Positions 11,837 through 23,790 of a DNA stretch of 64,000 nt are shown piece by piece. Below the pieces are notes generated by a model. The model did no database searches, was not told the origin of the DNA, and saw only the letters and a program-made list of their open reading frames with translations. The position numbers and the translations under genes are program-made. The DNA comes from Albifimbria verrucaria. Lineage: Eukaryota > Ascomycota > Sordariomycetes > Hypocreales > Stachybotryaceae. How positions within the stretch are numbered: position 1 is the stretch's first letter; every line of letters begins with the position of its first letter. The stretch lies in assembly GCA_020081605.1 (NCBI GenBank), contig JAHREC010000013.1, positions 6,944,001 to 7,008,000 on the forward strand. Direction: 5' to 3'.

Positions 11837-13969
11837 ATGTTAAGCACAGGCTGGCTTATAGGGCTTGCAGCCTCCTCTATCTTCTGCCCGCAAGCATTGG
11901 GGGCAATCACAGCGTGTCCCACGAAAGAAACGCAATGGACAGCCCAAAACAGGTTCACCTATTCGATATGTTCCAACACTGATTACCAAGGAGGAGGAAG
12001 AAGCTTGCAAATGGTCCGACAGGTAAACACCGTTGAAGCCTGCGCTACCATTTGTAGCAAGGACCCGCGCTGTGTCAAAGCTGTTTACGACAAACCGGGG
12101 AAAATCTGTCATGTGAAGGACAATGCCAACAACATGAATTGGGAAAAGGACGCCAATTTTGTCACGATAAGAATCGAAGACGAAACCCAGGGCCTGTTCA
12201 TTTCTCGCTGTCCTTCAAACTCTGGAAGCTACCGCGTTAAAGGTGGTGCCACATACAACATTTGCAGCAAAACTGATTACGTTGGCGAGAGTGCCAGGAT
12301 GTTTAAGGGCTGTACTACCATCCAAGCCTGTGCAGACATCTGTTCTAATACGAAAGGCTGCAAAAGGCCGTATTTGACCACGCAAACAACGTTTGCCATG
12401 TCAAGGCTGAGGAACCCAAGGCATCATTATTCTGGGTGACCAACAGCCAGTTTAGCAGCATCGAATTGTCGTCGGCAAACCTCAACAAAGCAGTCAAGGG
12501 CAGGTGGTCCGACATTCTTCGTCTGCCTGTCATCCCAGTTGCAGCTTACGTGGCTCCGGAGTTCCTCGCCCCTCGCGACTTCTGTTCTTCTCTTCCTGGG
12601 GAGCCGATGCCTTTGGAGGAGCTTCTGGTCGGACCCAGTATGGTGGCATTGATCTCAATACTGGCATGATTTATGCTCGCGAGGTTGCTGATACTCACCA
12701 TGACATGTTTTGCCCTGGCATAAGCCAGCTGGAAGACGGTCGAATCATCATCACTGGAGGGTCGGATGCGGAGGCTGTGACCTTTATGATCCTGTTTCTA
12801 ACACTTTCAAGCGCGGGCCTAACATGAAGGTACCCCGTGGATACCAGACATCTGCAACCTTGTCTAACGGCAATGTCTTCACTATCGGCGGAGCTTATTC
12901 TGGCCCTCGCCAGGGCAAAAACGGCGAAGTCTACAACCCCAAGACAAACCAGTGGACTATGCTACCTGGCGCTGATGTCAAGCCTATGCTCACAACAGAC
13001 CACGAAGGTATCTGGCGTGAGGATAACCACGCCTGGCTCTTCGGTTGGAAGGACGGTAGCGTTTTCCAAGCGGGACCAAGCATTGATCAACACTGGTACA
13101 ATACAAAGAACACCGGATCAGTTGTCAAGGCTGGCACAAGAGATACGGCTGCTGCTATGTGCGGAGTATTCGTCATGTACGATGCTGTGGACGGCAAGAT
13201 CCTCTCAGCCGGTGGTGCCCCTGACTACACCAACAGCCAGGCCACCAACCGCGCCCATATTACCACCATAGGTGACCCTTACAAACCATCCAAGGTGGAA
13301 CGTGTATCTGATATGGCATTCCCTCGTGGTTTCTCTAATGCTGTCGTTCTGCCTGACGGAACCGTCCTTGTTACTGGCGGACAACGCAGAGCTCAGGTCT
13401 TCACAAACACAGATGGCATCCTAGTACCCGAGCTATTCAACCCTCAAACAAAGAAGTGGACCCAGCTTGCACCTCACGCAGTACCCAGAAATTATCACTC
13501 CGTCTCGATCCTTCTTCCAGATGCCACCGTACTTATCGGAGGTGGTGGTCTTTGCTACGTCGCCACCATTGGTGGATCTAGTGCCAAATGCGACAAGACA
13601 GTTGATCATGCTGATGCTGAGATACTCGAGCCACCTTATTTGTTCAATGCCGATGGCAGTCTTGCGAAGCGACCAGTGGTCTCTGAGTTGACCCAGAAGC
13701 CTGTTAAGGCTGGCGATGAGCTCAAGTTCCGAGTCAGCGGTGCCTCGGGTGACATCAAGTTGTCCCTCGTTCGAATGGGAACTGTTACACACTCCGTCAA
13801 CAGTGACCAACGCCGAATCCCTTTAAAGGAATTCAAGCAAAATGGAGGCCTGTACTCGGTCAAGTTGCCAAAGGAAAACGGCATCTTGCTGCCAGGATTC
13901 TACTATCTCTTTGCTTTGTCACCACAAGGCACGCCAAGTATTGGCCAAACAGTGCATGTGAAGCTATAA
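11837..13969 (+). CDS. AA5 copper radical oxidase (galactose-oxidase-like) with two N-terminal PAN/Apple modules
   Basis: Secreted oxidase that converts primary alcohols (galactose, raffinose or aryl alcohols, depending on the enzyme) to aldehydes with release of H2O2. A signal peptide of about 22 residues ends at PQALG. Two similar Cys-rich PAN/Apple-like repeats follow, each with an ICS(N/K)TDY motif (residues ~27-115 and ~120-205), then the kelch propeller and C-terminal domain. Active-site elements are the Cys in HDMFCPGIS (Cys-Tyr cofactor), Tyr in KNGEVYNP, the stacking Trp in DNHAWLFGW, Tyr-His in RNYHSVSILLP, and His in THSVNSDQRR. PAN-bearing AA5_2 enzymes are known from Colletotrichum as raffinose and aryl-alcohol oxidases. 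The gene has no intron. Single bases are missing at A4 12362-12365, C4 12569-12572 and T3 12783-12785. All three lie before the Tyr cofactor residue, so the unedited sequence would not encode an active enzyme. Confidence 0.9.
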
Positions 13970-15601
13970 GATGGGCACTCAGCTATTACAAAACCCTTCG
14001 GGTTAAATATTTAATGCTTAATATTAATAAATATCTCGACTTTTATTCACTATAGTGATCGCGAAAATGATTGATATGTATATTATCGTGCATGTTCACC
14101 GAATTCTTGGATAGCAAGGAGGATTAAGTAGCATTACTCTCCTCTGTTCTATTTCCTTTGAAACTTTCTGCCGTTCTTCGTTGGCTTACCACTCTGGGGT
14201 TCGCGGGTTGCAGACATGTTCAATGATATGGCTCAGAACTCTGCCATCCCCCTAACTGGCAAAGGTTTGCGTTGTGCCATATTATGTATCGATTAGTATC
14301 CGTAAAGCATTGCTAGGTCTGATAAGCTTTTCTCCAAGCTTGCCCACAACCTCTTGGCTTCGCTGGCAGCAAACAGAGCATTTATCAAGTTTGTTCTAAC
14401 ACCAGTTGTGTACGGTTGTGATACTCAGTTACCACCAGGAGGTCTTAGACGAATAAACGCGCCCACCCTAAATTGTCCGTGTAGCAATTCGAGTCATTGG
14501 TGGAGATACAAAGTCTAAGAGCTGTAGTTGCCAACAAAATGAGTTCTTCTGGTGTCCCACCGCGTGCGACTTTTATTTTGCGTCGCACCAATTTCATTGT
14601 CTTCAGGCTTTCAAGCATGATAAACCCATTCTATATACCGTCTGGTTCTGTATCTTGAGCCCTTACCAAAAGAAGTGCGCCCAATGCATTATGATGTGGG
14701 TGGGGAGCTCCTCTTCTGGCCACGACTCATCAAAAAGACTTGAGAAGATTTGAAGTTGAGTCTATATCTAAATTTTAGAGACTTGATTTGACTCCAGGAA
14801 TCGATCAATCAGTTTATCACCTTTTAAAAGTTGGCAAAAGGTAAAACCAAGAAGCCTGCATCTTCCAATGTTTCAACCTATTTGCTTGCATGTCAGAAAT
14901 CGACCCTGTGTATACATCCCAGATGCACTGCAAGAAGAAGTGGAGAAATTGGCATCATCTATGCATAGGAGTGTTTTGCATCAGCCAGTCCACTTTCAGC
15001 TGGCCAAGTTTATCTTCTGAAAGTGGGTTGAGATATCCGCTTGTAGCCTAACTGAGCATGCCGCCACCTCAGGCCTGCGTAGTCTGTCAAACTTCTTCGT
15101 CTCAATTTCTGTAACCTGAACCTTGTAGGCAAATAGACACATTAAGCTGAAAAAGAGTTTGGATGCTTCTTGTATTCTACACTGGAGTTGCTGACGATGT
15201 ATAACATGTGAGTTGAGGAGTTTCTCGCAACCTGGAAACTCAATTTCATTGATTTCACCTTGCCATTTCAACGCTATTTCTGAAGCGCAGCTTGGAAAAT
15301 GATACTGCACTCAACTTTGAAAAGATAAGTCTCAGGGTTATGGTGTGAACTCTTCATTGGCTCAGAGACATAACATGCTATACAACACTTACAATACTGC
15401 TGCATATTACGATGTAGCAATATACAACTAACACTAATACATGTTATCTTATGTTGTATAGCATCTTAGAGAAATAACATTGTGTATAGCTATAACATCT
15501 AGACATGTTCTAGGTTAGTTTGATCGTCGGCGACATAGCCAGTATATAGAGATTTCCTCCGGGGTAGTCTCAGAGCCGTTACCTTCCTTTCAAACCAACC
15601 C
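13970..15601. other. Intergenic, convergent, no gene seen
   Basis: Lies between two convergent genes. The first part is the AT-rich 3' flank of the oxidase. The minus-strand frame 14996-15310 (104 codons) is unsupported. The segment 15370-15500 carries a small inverted repeat, listed separately. Confidence 0.4.
15376..15463. repeat. Short imperfect palindrome, possible MITE relic
   Basis: A 12-nt arm TGCTATACAACA at 15376-15387 is matched by its exact reverse complement TGTTGTATAGCA at 15452-15463, enclosing 64 AT-rich bases. Further TATAAC-type words flank it. It could form a hairpin, or be the remains of a miniature inverted-repeat element. No target-site duplication is clear. Confidence 0.35.
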
Positions 15602-18600
15602 TCAACCGTTGTTTCGATCTATATCTATTATTATATGGAATGAATAGAGAGTATATTTGAAGAAACTGACCTTGCAGTATTTGAAAGTTAGCCATCCTAT
15701 TATCGTAAGAACTAAACTGCCTGCTCCAAATAGGATATACCATTTCCAATCTGGACTATCCTTCAAAATATTTACATTCATACCAAAAGACTCTTTAAAG
15801 AAAAGCCCGTCAATGATGCTGCTAGCTGAGACATGCGTTTATACGCTATATGACGGGGAACTTACGGATGCGAACATGGCCGGTAGGAAAACAAACTAAG
15901 AGATGTTAGATAGGTATGGATATATCATCAAGGCGTGTTACGGTTATCCAGCTCAGGCGCTTCATACTCGCAGCTGTACTCGTTGACTTTCGAGCCTCGT
16001 AGATGGAGACAAGGTTGAACTCCTGTCTAAAACTTAGCAAATCGTGAAAATCTATCCAAAAGAAAAACGAAAAAGAAAGAAAGCAAATAAAATAAAAATA
16101 AGAAAAACAGGCTTTGTACAGACCATCTCAATGATCTCTTTTGACATTTTATCTAAGCCGTCAATTTTCTTTGAGACATTCTTGTCTAGGTCATCGATTG
16201 CAGCCTTCAAATCTTCTAGCGGACGGTTTCTCTCATAGTAATAGCTATAATGGTTGCCGAACGTTCTTGCGGTCTCTACATGGGTTTGTAAATACCCGCG
16301 AAATTCAGTCCATGATTTGGCATCTTCCAAAAGACAATTGAGTAGTCTAGGGAATTTCCATCGAGTGATAGAACGCGATAACGCTGCATACGTAAGGAAG
16401 TCAGTATTGGGCAGCGCATGCGATTGCCTATTTATAACAAACTAAGCCAACTCACAGCGTAAACCATATGTTGCTCTGCTGACCGACAGAGATGCAACCA
16501 TAGAGTCTTCAAATCACGTATGAAGCTGATAAAAAGGCAATGCCAGTGGTTGGAAACGAACTATCATCAAGCATGCTGTAGAATTCCAAGCACTCCCAAG
16601 CGCGTCCCTGGAGTTGAAGAACGGTCCAGCTTATTCTTCTCCTCGTCCAGTTCCCTTACTGATAAAGGGGCTAAATTTATCGAGGTTTTCTCATCATACC
16701 CAGAAGGGATTGCTACTGCGACAGATAATCTTAGTAATTGGGCTGAATGCTGGCTGAAATCCTCAGCAGGCTTGACAATATGCGAAGCCTTGAGCCATTT
16801 ATTGTTGGACCATTCTTGGAAGCTTATTTGTAATGTGTTCTTGCCATCTATCGCTTCTACTCTGTTGAGACTCAGTGGTCCGGATTGCCATGGATCCTCA
16901 TAAGCAATCAAGCTGGTGAAACTTAACTATCTTGAGCTGGACTCTTGGGGATAATGCACTCACTATAAGCGTTTCTGTCGCCCGTGAGAGATGTCAATTC
17001 GCTGATTCGGTAGCTCATCGACCATATCCACGGATTTTGTATTCCCTTCTCCTGACAACATAACGATACATTGGCTCTCCTCTAAGCCACGTGCAGTACG
17101 CCATGTAGCTGGGCTGATGCCTTCTGTGCTGGCGCCATTCTTGAGCAGCAGCGTAATATAGTTCCAACTACACTCCTTTCGGCTGTCCCTACAGAATCAG
17201 AGGCTTGTCAGTAGCGATCCTAACAGTCAAGGGTACTGCCCGACCGTTTATAAGAGTGAATAATTAACCGCAGTGCCAACTGTAACGGAGTCTGCCCTGG
17301 CTATCCTTTGCGTTGACATCAGATCCCGAGCTAATAAGAGACTTCAAGATTTCCTTATTTTCCCCAGTGACGGCAACATGCAGCGGGGTTCTACCCCATA
17401 AGTCCCTAACACCGACATCGGGTTTTGCGTTGAGCAGTCGCTGTACCAGGTCTTCATTCCCTTCCTCGACCAACGCAAGTAACGTAACATTATCTTCCTT
17501 AGCAAGAAGACCCACCAAAGGGAACCGCATTTCCTCGAGTGCTATACGCAGCGCTGTTCGCCCCGGTAGTGTTGCTGGCGCATAATCAACACCAACATTA
17601 AATCTGTTTTTGAGTAGCTGCTTAACGACTCTCTCATGGCCATTCTTGACTGCAATCCAAAGTGGTGGCTGATCATCAGCATTCCTGGAATTAGGATCAG
17701 CCTGTTTCTCCAGCAAGAGCCTCACCAGGGCTTCATGCCCGTTCTCCGCGGCAATCCACAGCGCTGATCGACCAGTTACATCTTTAGACTCAATATCAGC
17801 GCCTTGATCAAGAAATAGATTCACCAATGCCTTGCGGCCGTTCTTCGCGGCAATCCACAGCGCTGATTGACCAGTATTGTTTTTCGACTCAATATTAGCG
17901 CCTTTATTAAGAAGAACCTTTGCCAGGGCTTCATGCCCGTTCTCCGTGGCGATCCACAGCGCCGTTCGACCAGTCTTGTCTTTGGACTCAAGGATAGGGC
18001 ATTCAGGACCTTCATCGCGTAGCAGCTTGATGGCTTTCACAGCTTTCTCTCGCCATTTCCTTGCAGTCTCGAGCAGTTCTATTGATGTAACTCTGTTCTC
18101 TGTGGTTCTCTCGGCCCTCTCGCTGAGTAACAACTGAAGTATTGCCTCCAGTCCGTTCTTGGCTACCCAATGTAGAGCAGTCTGATGCTGTTCAATAGAA
18201 TCTTGAAGGCTTTTGTAAATGGTAGTAAAACTGAGTTTCTCAGAGTCTTTGGACTGTAGACTGCAATTACAGCGTCCTGGTGGCATAGCCAAGAGCAACT
18301 GATGTGCCCACCACCAGCGCAGGTCAGCGGCACGTGGTCGCTGATCTCGGTCTGCTCGCAGCATCCCCGGCAAAGAATGAGGACTGTCAAGTGCCAAGAT
18401 TCGTTATGAGGTGAATTGTCGAGATAATTCATCCACTGAATCACCTTGGGCATACTTAGGGCGTATGAGTGACAGCCTTTGGACTCCAGGCTAGTTCTGA
18501 GCTCTTTAAGGCCTCCAGGCTTCATATTAACAGTGAGAAGTTCCAGGAAAACTGCTCCTAAGGAGAAAACATCCGCAGACCGGGATCGAGTATGTCCTTG

Positions 18601-19206
18601 TTCTACCTCGGGAGCGCAGTACACTGGTGTCAGGCCGCGAGGACGCTCAGTTATCGTGGTTGGTACCGTTTTTTACGCCAAAATCGGCGAATAAGATATT
18701 CCCGTCCTTCACTAAGATATTTTGTGGCTGTATGTCCTGATGTATAACGCCCTGTTCGTGAATATAGGCTAATGCGCTTATTAAACATCGGAACCACTGA
18801 GGATTTGGTCTTTGGGATCGTAGCTTGAGCCATGTTCATCTACTTTTTGGAGGTGGACATCAAGACTTCTGTCTGCGATTGGGTCCAGGATGAGTGCGTA
18901 ATTGATTCGGAATGAATATGAGGTAACAAGTCGCACAATATGCTCATGCTGGATTTTCTTCAGAATGTTAACCTCATTTTGAAATATGCGTAGCTCCTCT
19001 TGCTGTGATTGAGGATCAGTGGGGACAAGGAAACTTTTCCGAGCGTAGACCCTGCCTTGAAGTGGACCAATAGTTGCTTCCACTTCATCTACAAGACCGC
19101 GCGAACCTTTTCCAAGAAATCTCAGATGGAGGAAAGGGATTTCTTCACTCTTGGTATACTCCTCATGCTGTGAGAATTTGCCAGAGCAGTTTGCTTCCAT
19201 TGTCAT
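15602..19206 (-). CDS. Protein kinase - ankyrin repeat - CorA-like membrane protein fusion
   Basis: Predicted protein of about 1,060 residues with three parts. First is a Ser/Thr-kinase-like domain: glycine loop LGKGSRGLVDEV, Lys in VYARKSF, catalytic HQDIQPQNIL, DFG in FADFG, APE as CAPEV. Second is a block of ankyrin repeats (17.3-18.2 kb), several sharing ALWIAxxNGxxAL. Third is a C-terminal region typical of fungal CorA-like proteins: FISFIRDLKTLWLHLC, MKRLSWITFVFLPAMF, then FGMN and a last hydrophobic segment. GT-AG introns at about 17189-17268, 16922-16963 and 16384-16456, plus others near 15.9-16.1 kb, join these parts. Frame breaks are seen near 18803 (missing base), T6 18669-18674 (extra base), 18398-18402 (missing), C3 17295-17297 (missing), about 16630 (extra) and A5 16531-16535 (missing). 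An additional upstream exon is possible. The FGMN in place of the GMN of true Mg2+ channels leaves transport uncertain; the part may only anchor the kinase in a membrane. Confidence 0.75.
17650..18000 (-). repeat. Near-identical ankyrin repeat units, 99-nt period
   Basis: Within the fusion gene, the word GCGGCAATCCACAGCGCTGA occurs at 17748-17767 and again at 17847-17866, with a close variant at 17946-17965. That is an exact 99-nt (33-codon) period. Identity at silent positions shows recent duplication or homogenisation of the repeat units. Confidence 0.8.
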
Positions 19207-20344
19207 TGTCGCATTTGGAAGTCCTAAAAGAATGTTTCAGGTAATAGCAACTGCTTCAACGCCCTGAAGAGACTCCTTTTGAAGAGCAGTATATCCCTGC
19301 ACGAGAATGAGATAAAGACAACAGGGAGGGCTGCACGCTCACGAAGGCACAACGATGCAAGTAGTTATGATGACGTGGCATATCCCAATGGCTTGCAGTT
19401 CTACTCCGTAATGATTGGGCCCACGTTGCAATGTTGCATCTATACAGGAGTCTTCAGCTCAGCTTCGACCAGTTATAGAGTGTATAAAAGAATAAAGGAG
19501 TATATTTCTAGTAGGGTCCTGATTGGGTAGGTTATATAGAATATTAACACTAGGATAATAATAATAAATACTCAATATTTTCCTAGGTATAATAAATTAG
19601 AATATTTTTAGTAAGAAAGGTGAAAGGGTATTTTATTGGGATAGAATAACACCATACCCTAAGTTATAAGCCGGTTATTTTAAAGAGTAGATTAATAACA
19701 TTATAAAAGATGGTTAGCACAATTGGGTATTGTGTTTGGCGTGGAATGACGAAATACAGTTTTATTTTACCTACCCTAGACTAACTTACCTCTCTTACCC
19801 TTCTTGTGGGTATAAAGACTGCGGAATGCCTGACCTGATAGAAAGGGACAAGCAAGTATCTTTTATCCTTTTTCATAATTACAACTCTTTGCTTCCTACC
19901 TTACGCTTACGCTTCTATAAAGCATCAATTGATCAGATGATATGTGATTGTGATGCCCAATTTCACTTATCATCATCTGTGATGCTGTTGATCTACTCTC
20001 CAAGGTAACCGACTCATAACTTGGGGTGTAGTGATACTTTGTCCCAACAAATTACTTTGCATATCGAGATAATAATTAAGTTACTATAGGGTTGATACAT
20101 TTCCGGCACCTTAAGGCGCTCGAGGTAATACCAAATGAGCCAGTCATACTGCCTGGCTTGAAAACTGTCTCGACCGTTGCACTGGGTCTTCTGAAGCACA
20201 GTTAGTACGATGATGACCGTGCCCTGGTTATATCAAACGCAAGTCATTGTTTGTTCATGCAAGTTTATTATTTAGGTACATGAACTGCGCAATAGTACAG
20301 GGTTAACCAATCAGCCTGCGTCAGGAGATCACTGCCTACTACGC
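19207..20344. other. Intergenic with an AT-rich island
   Basis: No supported gene. Bases 19490-19720 are strikingly AT-rich, with runs of TAATA and TTATT unlike the flanking sequence. This could be a small remnant of a transposable element, perhaps altered by RIP, but no terminal repeats or coding trace remain. The rest has only short frames (19730-20008, 20014-20199) without features. Confidence 0.4.
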
Positions 20345-21720
20345 TCACTGATCCCATGCTCTAACAGCATCCTCGACGATTGGACGAAGAACTTTCCTTC
20401 CGGCATCTTCTGACTCATGTGTCCAAACCATTTGGCGCTTTCCAAGCTCATCAGCCCGGTGCCATGGCTTCACGTTCAACTCCTTGTTACTTTCAATGGC
20501 CTGGTATACCGTTTGAAAAAGACTGTCTGCCTGCGTTGCGTTGATGCGAACATCATTTCGTACAACCAAGACAATCTCTCTGATCTTGCGCTTCTTCCCG
20601 CTCTTATTCCGGACCTTGTACTTATTCAATGCAACACTGATGTCTGCACCGACCTCAGCAGTCCATGCGGCCTCAATAGCGAACCAATCGAAAAGCTCGC
20701 CGAACTCGGTTTTTGTATCTGCTCCTCGAATGAATACGGAATTGAGGAGAATCCCAAGCTCACGGTGGGAGTACGGGGCGATGGTGTATCAACCAGGTCT
20801 CCTTTCCAATCTCGTCTCAGGAGATCGCGGAGGCCAAGGTGGCCAAGATCTTTCTTGGCAGTCTTAAGCTCATCGTCTAGCTTTTCCATTCTCTTGTCAA
20901 AGTCTGATCCACGCCAATTGCTCCGCTTGAAGACCCTTTCGGCCGTCTTACGATCTTCCTTCGTCGCATCGCTGAGGCCACCGGAGTCGATAGCAATCGC
21001 GCCTAATATGAGCTCAAGCAGCTCGTGGGGTAAATGGTACTCTTCAGGCAGAGCCTCCAGCTCATCCAGCATCTGACGAGCGACTAGAGTTGTACAGCTT
21101 GCGACCTTTTCAAAAATCCGAGGTTTGGCGTTAGGTCCTGCGCCCCTATCCACATGATGGTCAAGGATACCAAGGATTGGCGCCTTACTCCATTTCCTCA
21201 ACGGCACAGCGTGGTCTACGATGACGATACCTTTGATATCGTCGGACAAGGTCTCTGGATCCTCGGGTAATTCGTCTATGGTTAGCAAGTCGGAGTGACC
21301 AGAGCTCATCTGGGAATTGTCCAGGGCGAGCTTGTTCTCGGGCCGCAAATCCAAAGCATCGGTTTGGGTTTGAAGAAGCGCTATGGCTTTGACTGGGTGC
21401 GTGTCGTTCTGCGTAGCGTGTTGCAAATGGTATGCCCAGGTGAGCGCTGCGGTCATGGAATCAAGATCACCACCCTCGTTGCCCTGAACGATGATCCATT
21501 CAGACGCCTTGCCTCTCTGCCAGTCGATTAAAAACCTCCGCTTAGTTTCCCGAGACCATTCACTGAAGTGTCCCACTCCAGTTTCCTTGGGGGTTTGCGC
21601 GGTCGCTGTGGAGTCGGGATTGAGCATGACATGCTGTAGAACCTGCTGTGGGGAGCTTGCACTAGCGGGTGCGCAGGTGACCAGCAGCGCAGCAAGATGG
21701 AGCGCCAGTGAAGCAAACAT
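20345..21720 (-). CDS. DHH/DHHA2 phosphoesterase (exopolyphosphatase PPX1-like) with signal peptide
   Basis: DHH-superfamily phosphoesterase of the yeast PPX1-like exopolyphosphatase type, which releases phosphate from polyphosphate. It shows the metal-binding GNEGGDLDSMTAAL motif, IVIVDHAVPL, the eponymous GILDHHVDRG, and the AIAIDSGGLSDATK motif. The C-terminal DHHA2 domain starts about two thirds along. The N-terminus is strongly hydrophobic (LALHLAALLVTCAPASAS), a good signal peptide with an Ala-X-Ala cleavage site, so this copy is probably secreted or vacuolar, unlike cytosolic PPX1. There is no intron. One base is missing in T5 20710-20714; after it the frame continues through the FDWFAIEAAWTAEVGADI region to the stop at 20345. 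The substrate could also be a nucleotide or pyrophosphate. Confidence 0.85.
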
Positions 21721-23790
21721 GGCTATATTCGTTGGCTTCTTGCTTGTTCCAATTGCAATGAAGCTGCCGATTGCGCAAATTGGAGATGCCCAGGACTGCT
21801 GTTGTTGAGGTGCAAGGCTGCCAAACCAAAAAAACAGACGGCTGGTTTGAGAAATGATGTCTGTTGCTCGGGTGACGTAAGCCGACGTTCAATCCAGCAC
21901 GCACTAACCAGCATGACGTAGAGGAAGCCGTGGGCAGGCCAGAAGTGAAGACTGGCCCAGATCTACTGATATGGCTGCAACCAATTGCCGAAGCATGGAT
22001 AGCATTCGGTCAGTTGCGTAGATATGCCAGAGAAAGAAGAAAATGGAGTTAGTTGTCATGTTCATAGCATCAGTGGTGCAATTGAACACTGTGGCTTACA
22101 TCGGCCTCGGCTACCTCAAGCGACGACACAGAAGAAGGTGTGTTTGTGATTTTCCAAGAACAAAGTATTCCAAGGGAAAAACTGGTTTACCCTAATGATT
22201 GATAAGAACCATGTTTCTATGCTTAGGATCGCCAGCCAACTCTCCAACAAGCCGTCCTGAGTCTCTAGGGTAGCATGTCTGGCGATGGGCTGGGCACTCG
22301 CCATCTCCCAGTGGCTCTGACGCCTTGTCGAATCCATGGCAAAGCCATATTCGTAATCTCTTATGATAGTGACTCGCCATTTGTCCCAACCGTCTTGTCT
22401 TGGCTTACTTTAGCCCAATGCCTGCTGATGCTTGATGCTGCTCGCTAAACGTGGGCACAAAGCTTTGCCGCATGGCTCGTGGCACCCATGTTGCTCAGCT
22501 CAAAATCCATGCTTGGGATCATGCGGCCCTTCGTTCCGCGCAACGCCCGCCCGTTCCAACGACCCTAGCCGAATGTAACGAAACTTGTCAACGGTACTCT
22601 GTACAAGTAAGGCTGACCGAATCACGGACCCACTGGGGCTCAATCAACCGGTGAATCCGGCACCAGCATGATAGACCAAGGTTGCAATCCGCTGGGCCAA
22701 TTGGGAGTCTCCCGGTGCAAGCTGCAGTTGCCAAGGAAAACGGCACAGCAGGGGCCACAGATGGGCAAGCGACAGCTCCAACGTTTTTGGTCTTAATCAG
22801 TTACCTGCATTTGGCCCGCGCCCTGCATGTACAGTGCTTTCAAAGTTGCATGCCGGTCCGGCCATCCTGGTACCACCTGCGGATACAGTGTTAGCAAGAG
22901 AAGACAAAGCTGCCAGGAAGTGCCAGGAAGTGAGCAGGTGATGGGATCCTTCACTGCTAGGGGCTTGTGTAGCCAATGTCAGGACATCTGGTGAGACTAG
23001 TCCATGCTCGCTTATTTGGCTATTGCCAAAGCTACCGCCTCATGTGGCAGCAGGGTATCGTAACTTGGTAGAGTAAGCTGTGAGGATCCGCAGCCCTGGC
23101 ACCGGATACGCTGTTCTATACACGTTCACGTTCACGCTCACACAACCAAAATAGGCACCTGCCAAGATGCAAGAGCGTGACATGGGACCACCTTCATTGC
23201 CAAATAGAACAGATACATGAGATTTTCTAGTGATTTGACACCATGGTGTATAACCTACCGTTACAACATGCAAGATTATCCACATGTAGTAACATCGCTA
23301 AGCTGTTTGGCCCCGGCAATGATGAGGTGGTCTGCATCCTATACACTACAGCAAGCCAACATGCCGGAATTCTCCGAAGTGGAGATATGCAGGGTATCTG
23401 AACAATGTTCTTACCTTCTGATGGCTCGCTACATACACCGCATGGATGTAAGCAACGACGTCAATGGCTCGTTGCGCCAAGTATCGAGTCTGGTTGGTGT
23501 TAGTTCTAGGCTTTGCTCTTTGCACATGCCCTCGTCTGAGCTGGAGCATATGCACTTATGGCCAATCGGAACAGAGCTTGCTGACCATTTAGCACGCTTG
23601 GCATTCTGGTGTATGGCTGCAAGCACGGCACACCCCAGCCTGCCATGGGTATAGTTACCAGCCGAGAGCTGCTGCTGTAATCATCCAGCTGAACTATTAA
23701 AAAGGCGAATCCTACCGTTGAATGAAATCCAGTCTTCCAGCTCCATTAGACCATCCTTTTTGTATAACCACAAATTTGACCAGTCCAAAC
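21721..23790. other. Divergent intergenic region (2.1 kb)
   Basis: No supported gene. It should carry the promoters of the DHH phosphatase (minus) and the subtilase (plus). A direct tandem of TGCCAGGAAG occurs at 22911-22930, and a CACGTT-type short repeat lies near 23115-23135. The many short frames have no motifs. Confidence 0.4.

Noticed and set aside
15602..19206. Three separate genes (kinase, ankyrin, CorA-like)
   Set aside because: Apparent stops are at one-base shifts or within GT-AG introns, and no promoter-like gaps or start codons with context separate the parts.
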